From: Anaerolineae bacterium
GTDB lineage: Bacteria > Chloroflexota > Anaerolineae > Aggregatilineales > Aggregatilineaceae
Assembly (NCBI GenBank): GCA_018432315.1
Contig: JAHDLB010000026.1
Span: 1 to 64,000 of the forward strand
Reading direction: 5' to 3'
DNA length: 64,000 nucleotides
The position numbers and the translations under genes were made by a program. Shown one piece after another: positions 62,395 to 64,000 of this stretch (its first letter is position 1; each line of letters begins with the position of its first letter). Under the pieces are notes generated by a model. That model was given only the letters and a program-made list of their open reading frames with translations, was not told where the DNA came from and ran no database searches.

Positions 62395-63336
62395 ATGCCC
62401 GTCCACCCCACCGCCCCCTCGCCCGATGACCGGCTGGCCCAGTGGTGGGACAAGCTGGTCATCTCGCTCGAAGTGGCCGACCTGACCGATCCGGAGACGC
62501 GCGCCCGCCTCGATTCGACGGCGGCCAAAGCCAACAACCAGGGCATTCAGGCCGCGGGCGCGTGGAACTACGGCGCCGCGCTGCCGCTGCTGACCGCCGC
62601 GATCGAGGTCTGGTCACGGCTGGATCACGGTCCCGCCCAGGTGACCGCCCGCAACACGCGCGGCGGTGTCTACCGCAAGCTGGGCGACGTCCCAGCGGCG
62701 CTCGACGATCACCGGGCGGCCCTGGCGCTGGCCCGCGATCTCGGCTTCGCGGCGGGAGCGATAGCCGCGCTGGTGGGCCTGGGCGCGGCGTACGTGGAGG
62801 GAGGATCGTTCGACGAGGCGGAGCGCACTTTGCAGGAAGCGCTGGCGCTCAGCACGGGCGCGGATGACCCCGGCGGCGCGGCGCGCGCGCAGGACGTCCT
62901 GGGGCACCTGGCCGAGGCACGCAAGCAGTGGGATGCGGCGCTGGCCGCTTACGGCGCGGCGTTCGAGGGCTGGGACGCATTGGGCGCGCTCGCCGAATCG
63001 ATCGAGGCCCTGGCCGGGCTGGCCCGCGTGGCGCTGGCCCAGGGCTACCTGGCCGATGCGCGCAGCCTGATCGACCGCGTGCTGGCGCACCTGGGCGAAT
63101 ACGGCCCGGCGCGGCTGGACGATCCGCTGCGCGTCTACTGGTCGGTCTACCAGGTCCTGCACGTCGCCCGCGAGGAAGACGACGCCCGCGAGATTCTCCG
63201 TGCGGCGCACCTGATGCTGGAGCGCCAGGCCGCCGGGCTGAGCGACGACCAGCGGGCGCAGCTCACCACCGCCGTCGCCACGAATCGGGCCATCCGCGAG
63301 GCGTGGGCCCAGGCGAACACCCCCGATCACGAATGA
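62395..63336 (+). CDS. Tetratricopeptide repeat protein
   Basis: A 313-residue helical cytosolic protein. At least five TPR-like units are present, including AAGAWNYGAALPLLTAAIEVWSRL, YRKLGDVPAALDDHRAALALARDL, YVEGGSFDEAERTLQEALAL, LAEARKQWDAALAAYGAAFEGW and ALAQGYLADARSLIDRVLAHL. No output domain is present, so it is likely a scaffold. TCAGGAGAGCC precedes the ATG. It overlaps the convergent hydrolase by 10 nt. Confidence 0.86.
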   Translation: MPVHPTAPSPDDRLAQWWDKLVISLEVADLTDPETRARLDSTAAKANNQGIQAAGAWNYGAALPLLTAAIEVWSRLDHGPAQVTARNTRGGVYRKLGDVPAALDDHRAALALARDLGFAAGAIAALVGLGAAYVEGGSFDEAERTLQEALALSTGADDPGGAARAQDVLGHLAEARKQWDAALAAYGAAFEGWDALGALAESIEALAGLARVALAQGYLADARSLIDRVLAHLGEYGPARLDDPLRVYWSVYQVLHVAREEDDAREILRAAHLMLERQAAGLSDDQRAQLTTAVATNRAIREAWAQANTPDHE

Positions 63337-64000
63337 GGCGGCTCGCCATCCTCGCAGCCGGGACACGCGCGCACGCCGGGCTCGTCCTGGCCCTGCGGCT
63401 GGTTCGCGGCTAAGCCCGGCTCGATCACCTCGCGCCGCAGCAGGTCGAGCATTTGCAGCGTCAGCAGGTTGCGCAGCGCGTGGCCGGATTGCGTTTCCTC
63501 ACCGGTGAAGGCGACGGTGGCCGGGTGGCCGCCGGACTGGCTCGCGGTCAGGTGTGTGTAGTCGGTCACCAGGCCCAGATTCGGCAGATCGCGCGCGGCA
63601 CGCCAGAAGTTGATCAGGGGGATGTCGTATTCCTCGGCCAGGTCGACGAGGATCACGTTGTAGCGCAGCGCCCGTTCCCACATCTGATCCTCGTGCCAGG
63701 TGAAGGTCGTCAGTACGGGAATCACGCCCCGCTCGATGGACAGCTCGATCACGTCGCGCACCGCCCCGGCAAACTGCGCGTCGTCCAGGTTGAGCATATC
63801 GTTGGGGCCGAACATCATCACCGCGACGCTGGCCCGCGTGCGTGCATACTCGCAAGCCAACGGACCTTCGCCCGCCTCTGCCGCGCACAGCGACGGATCG
63901 ACCCACAGCGACTCGAGCATGGTCAGCGCGTTGAAGCCCACCTGCCCGGCGAGGCTTTCGTGCCCGAACCACCCGGCGAAAAACTCCACCGTCGGCTGGA
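63327..64000 (-). CDS. SGNH/GDSL-type hydrolase, C-terminal part (5' end outside window)
   Basis: The last ~224 residues of an esterase-like enzyme. Block III is seen as VAVMMFGPNDM (Asn), and block V as LVTDYTHLT (Asp and His). The nucleophile block I is outside the window. The frame is open to the right edge; the internal GTG at 63989 is not needed as a start. The C-terminus ends with a short Cys-containing tail (RACPGCEDGEPP). Substrates may be acetylated sugars or lipids. Confidence 0.78.
   Translation of the reverse strand, partial: QPTVEFFAGWFGHESLAGQVGFNALTMLESLWVDPSLCAAEAGEGPLACEYARTRASVAVMMFGPNDMLNLDDAQFAGAVRDVIELSIERGVIPVLTTFTWHEDQMWERALRYNVILVDLAEEYDIPLINFWRAARDLPNLGLVTDYTHLTASQSGGHPATVAFTGEETQSGHALRNLLTLQMLDLLRREVIEPGLAANQPQGQDEPGVRACPGCEDGEPPHS

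Overview
The window is 64 kb of GC-rich bacterial chromosome that is almost fully coding. The 5' edge cuts a groEL gene and the 3' edge cuts an SGNH-type hydrolase gene. No rRNA, tRNA, CRISPR array, insertion sequence or prophage was found. The gene set suggests a Chloroflexota bacterium, probably of class Anaerolineae. Reasons are the many lipoproteins, secreted WD40 proteins and bacterial SH3 domains, FemAB-type ligases, a carboxypeptidase Taq, and several SD-less genes with a -10 box 7-8 nt before ATG. This placement is inference from gene content; no rRNA is available to confirm it.

Layout. 1-11.7 kb: groEL end with terminator, a multi-pass glycosyltransferase, a secreted glycosidase-like protein, carboxypeptidase Taq, a glycosidase-like lipoprotein, a disulfide-less flavoprotein reductase, two FemAB ligases and a Pmp3 peptide. 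11.7-24.1 kb: a 2138-residue alpha-2-macroglobulin, a CheY-like receiver, a DUF218 protein with a lipoprotein, an FHA protein, a NarL-type regulator, a SLOG/LSDAT protein and a second glycosyltransferase. 24.1-30.5 kb: an inositol-phosphatase-like enzyme, two secreted beta-propeller-like proteins that each end in a c-type cytochrome, a Tat-exported DUF362 protein, a metallo-beta-lactamase and a lipoprotein. 30.5-39.5 kb: a peroxiredoxin whose catalytic codon is UGA, a Kef-type antiporter, small membrane and haem-binding proteins, and a TetR/ABC-2 exporter operon with palindromic operators. 39.5-49.8 kb: a tandem GNAT protein, an AT-richer Mrr-like nuclease, endonuclease V, an FG-GAP protein, a Ser/Thr kinase, a YeiH-type transporter, RimJ/L acetyltransferase and a WD40 membrane protein. 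49.8-64 kb: uvrC, an M24 peptidase, a secreted WD40 protein, twin lipoproteins, a RidA/MBL/response regulator/kinase operon, a TQGYWKTH-motif secreted protein, methylmalonyl-CoA mutase large subunit, a TPR protein and the hydrolase.

The most notable items are three. First, the AhpC-type peroxiredoxin at 30768-31379 has in-frame TGA exactly at the peroxidatic Cys position, followed by a SECIS-like hairpin, and its resolving Cys position is Thr; it is best read as a selenoprotein. Second, two intergenic elements (36406-36481 and 62221-62298) share a fully paired cloverleaf layout: an 11-bp outer stem enclosing three abutting hairpins, with no shared sequence. Third, two nearby secreted proteins share a C-terminal cytochrome c module behind different N-terminal domains.

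Working together: the cell-surface theme (signal peptides, lipoproteins, SH3, A2M, Fem ligases, kinase with extracellular domain, FHA reader) dominates, with redox defence (Sec-peroxiredoxin, flavoprotein, c-type haem proteins) as the second theme. Starts were chosen from Shine-Dalgarno position, promoter position and protein family length; several are GTG.
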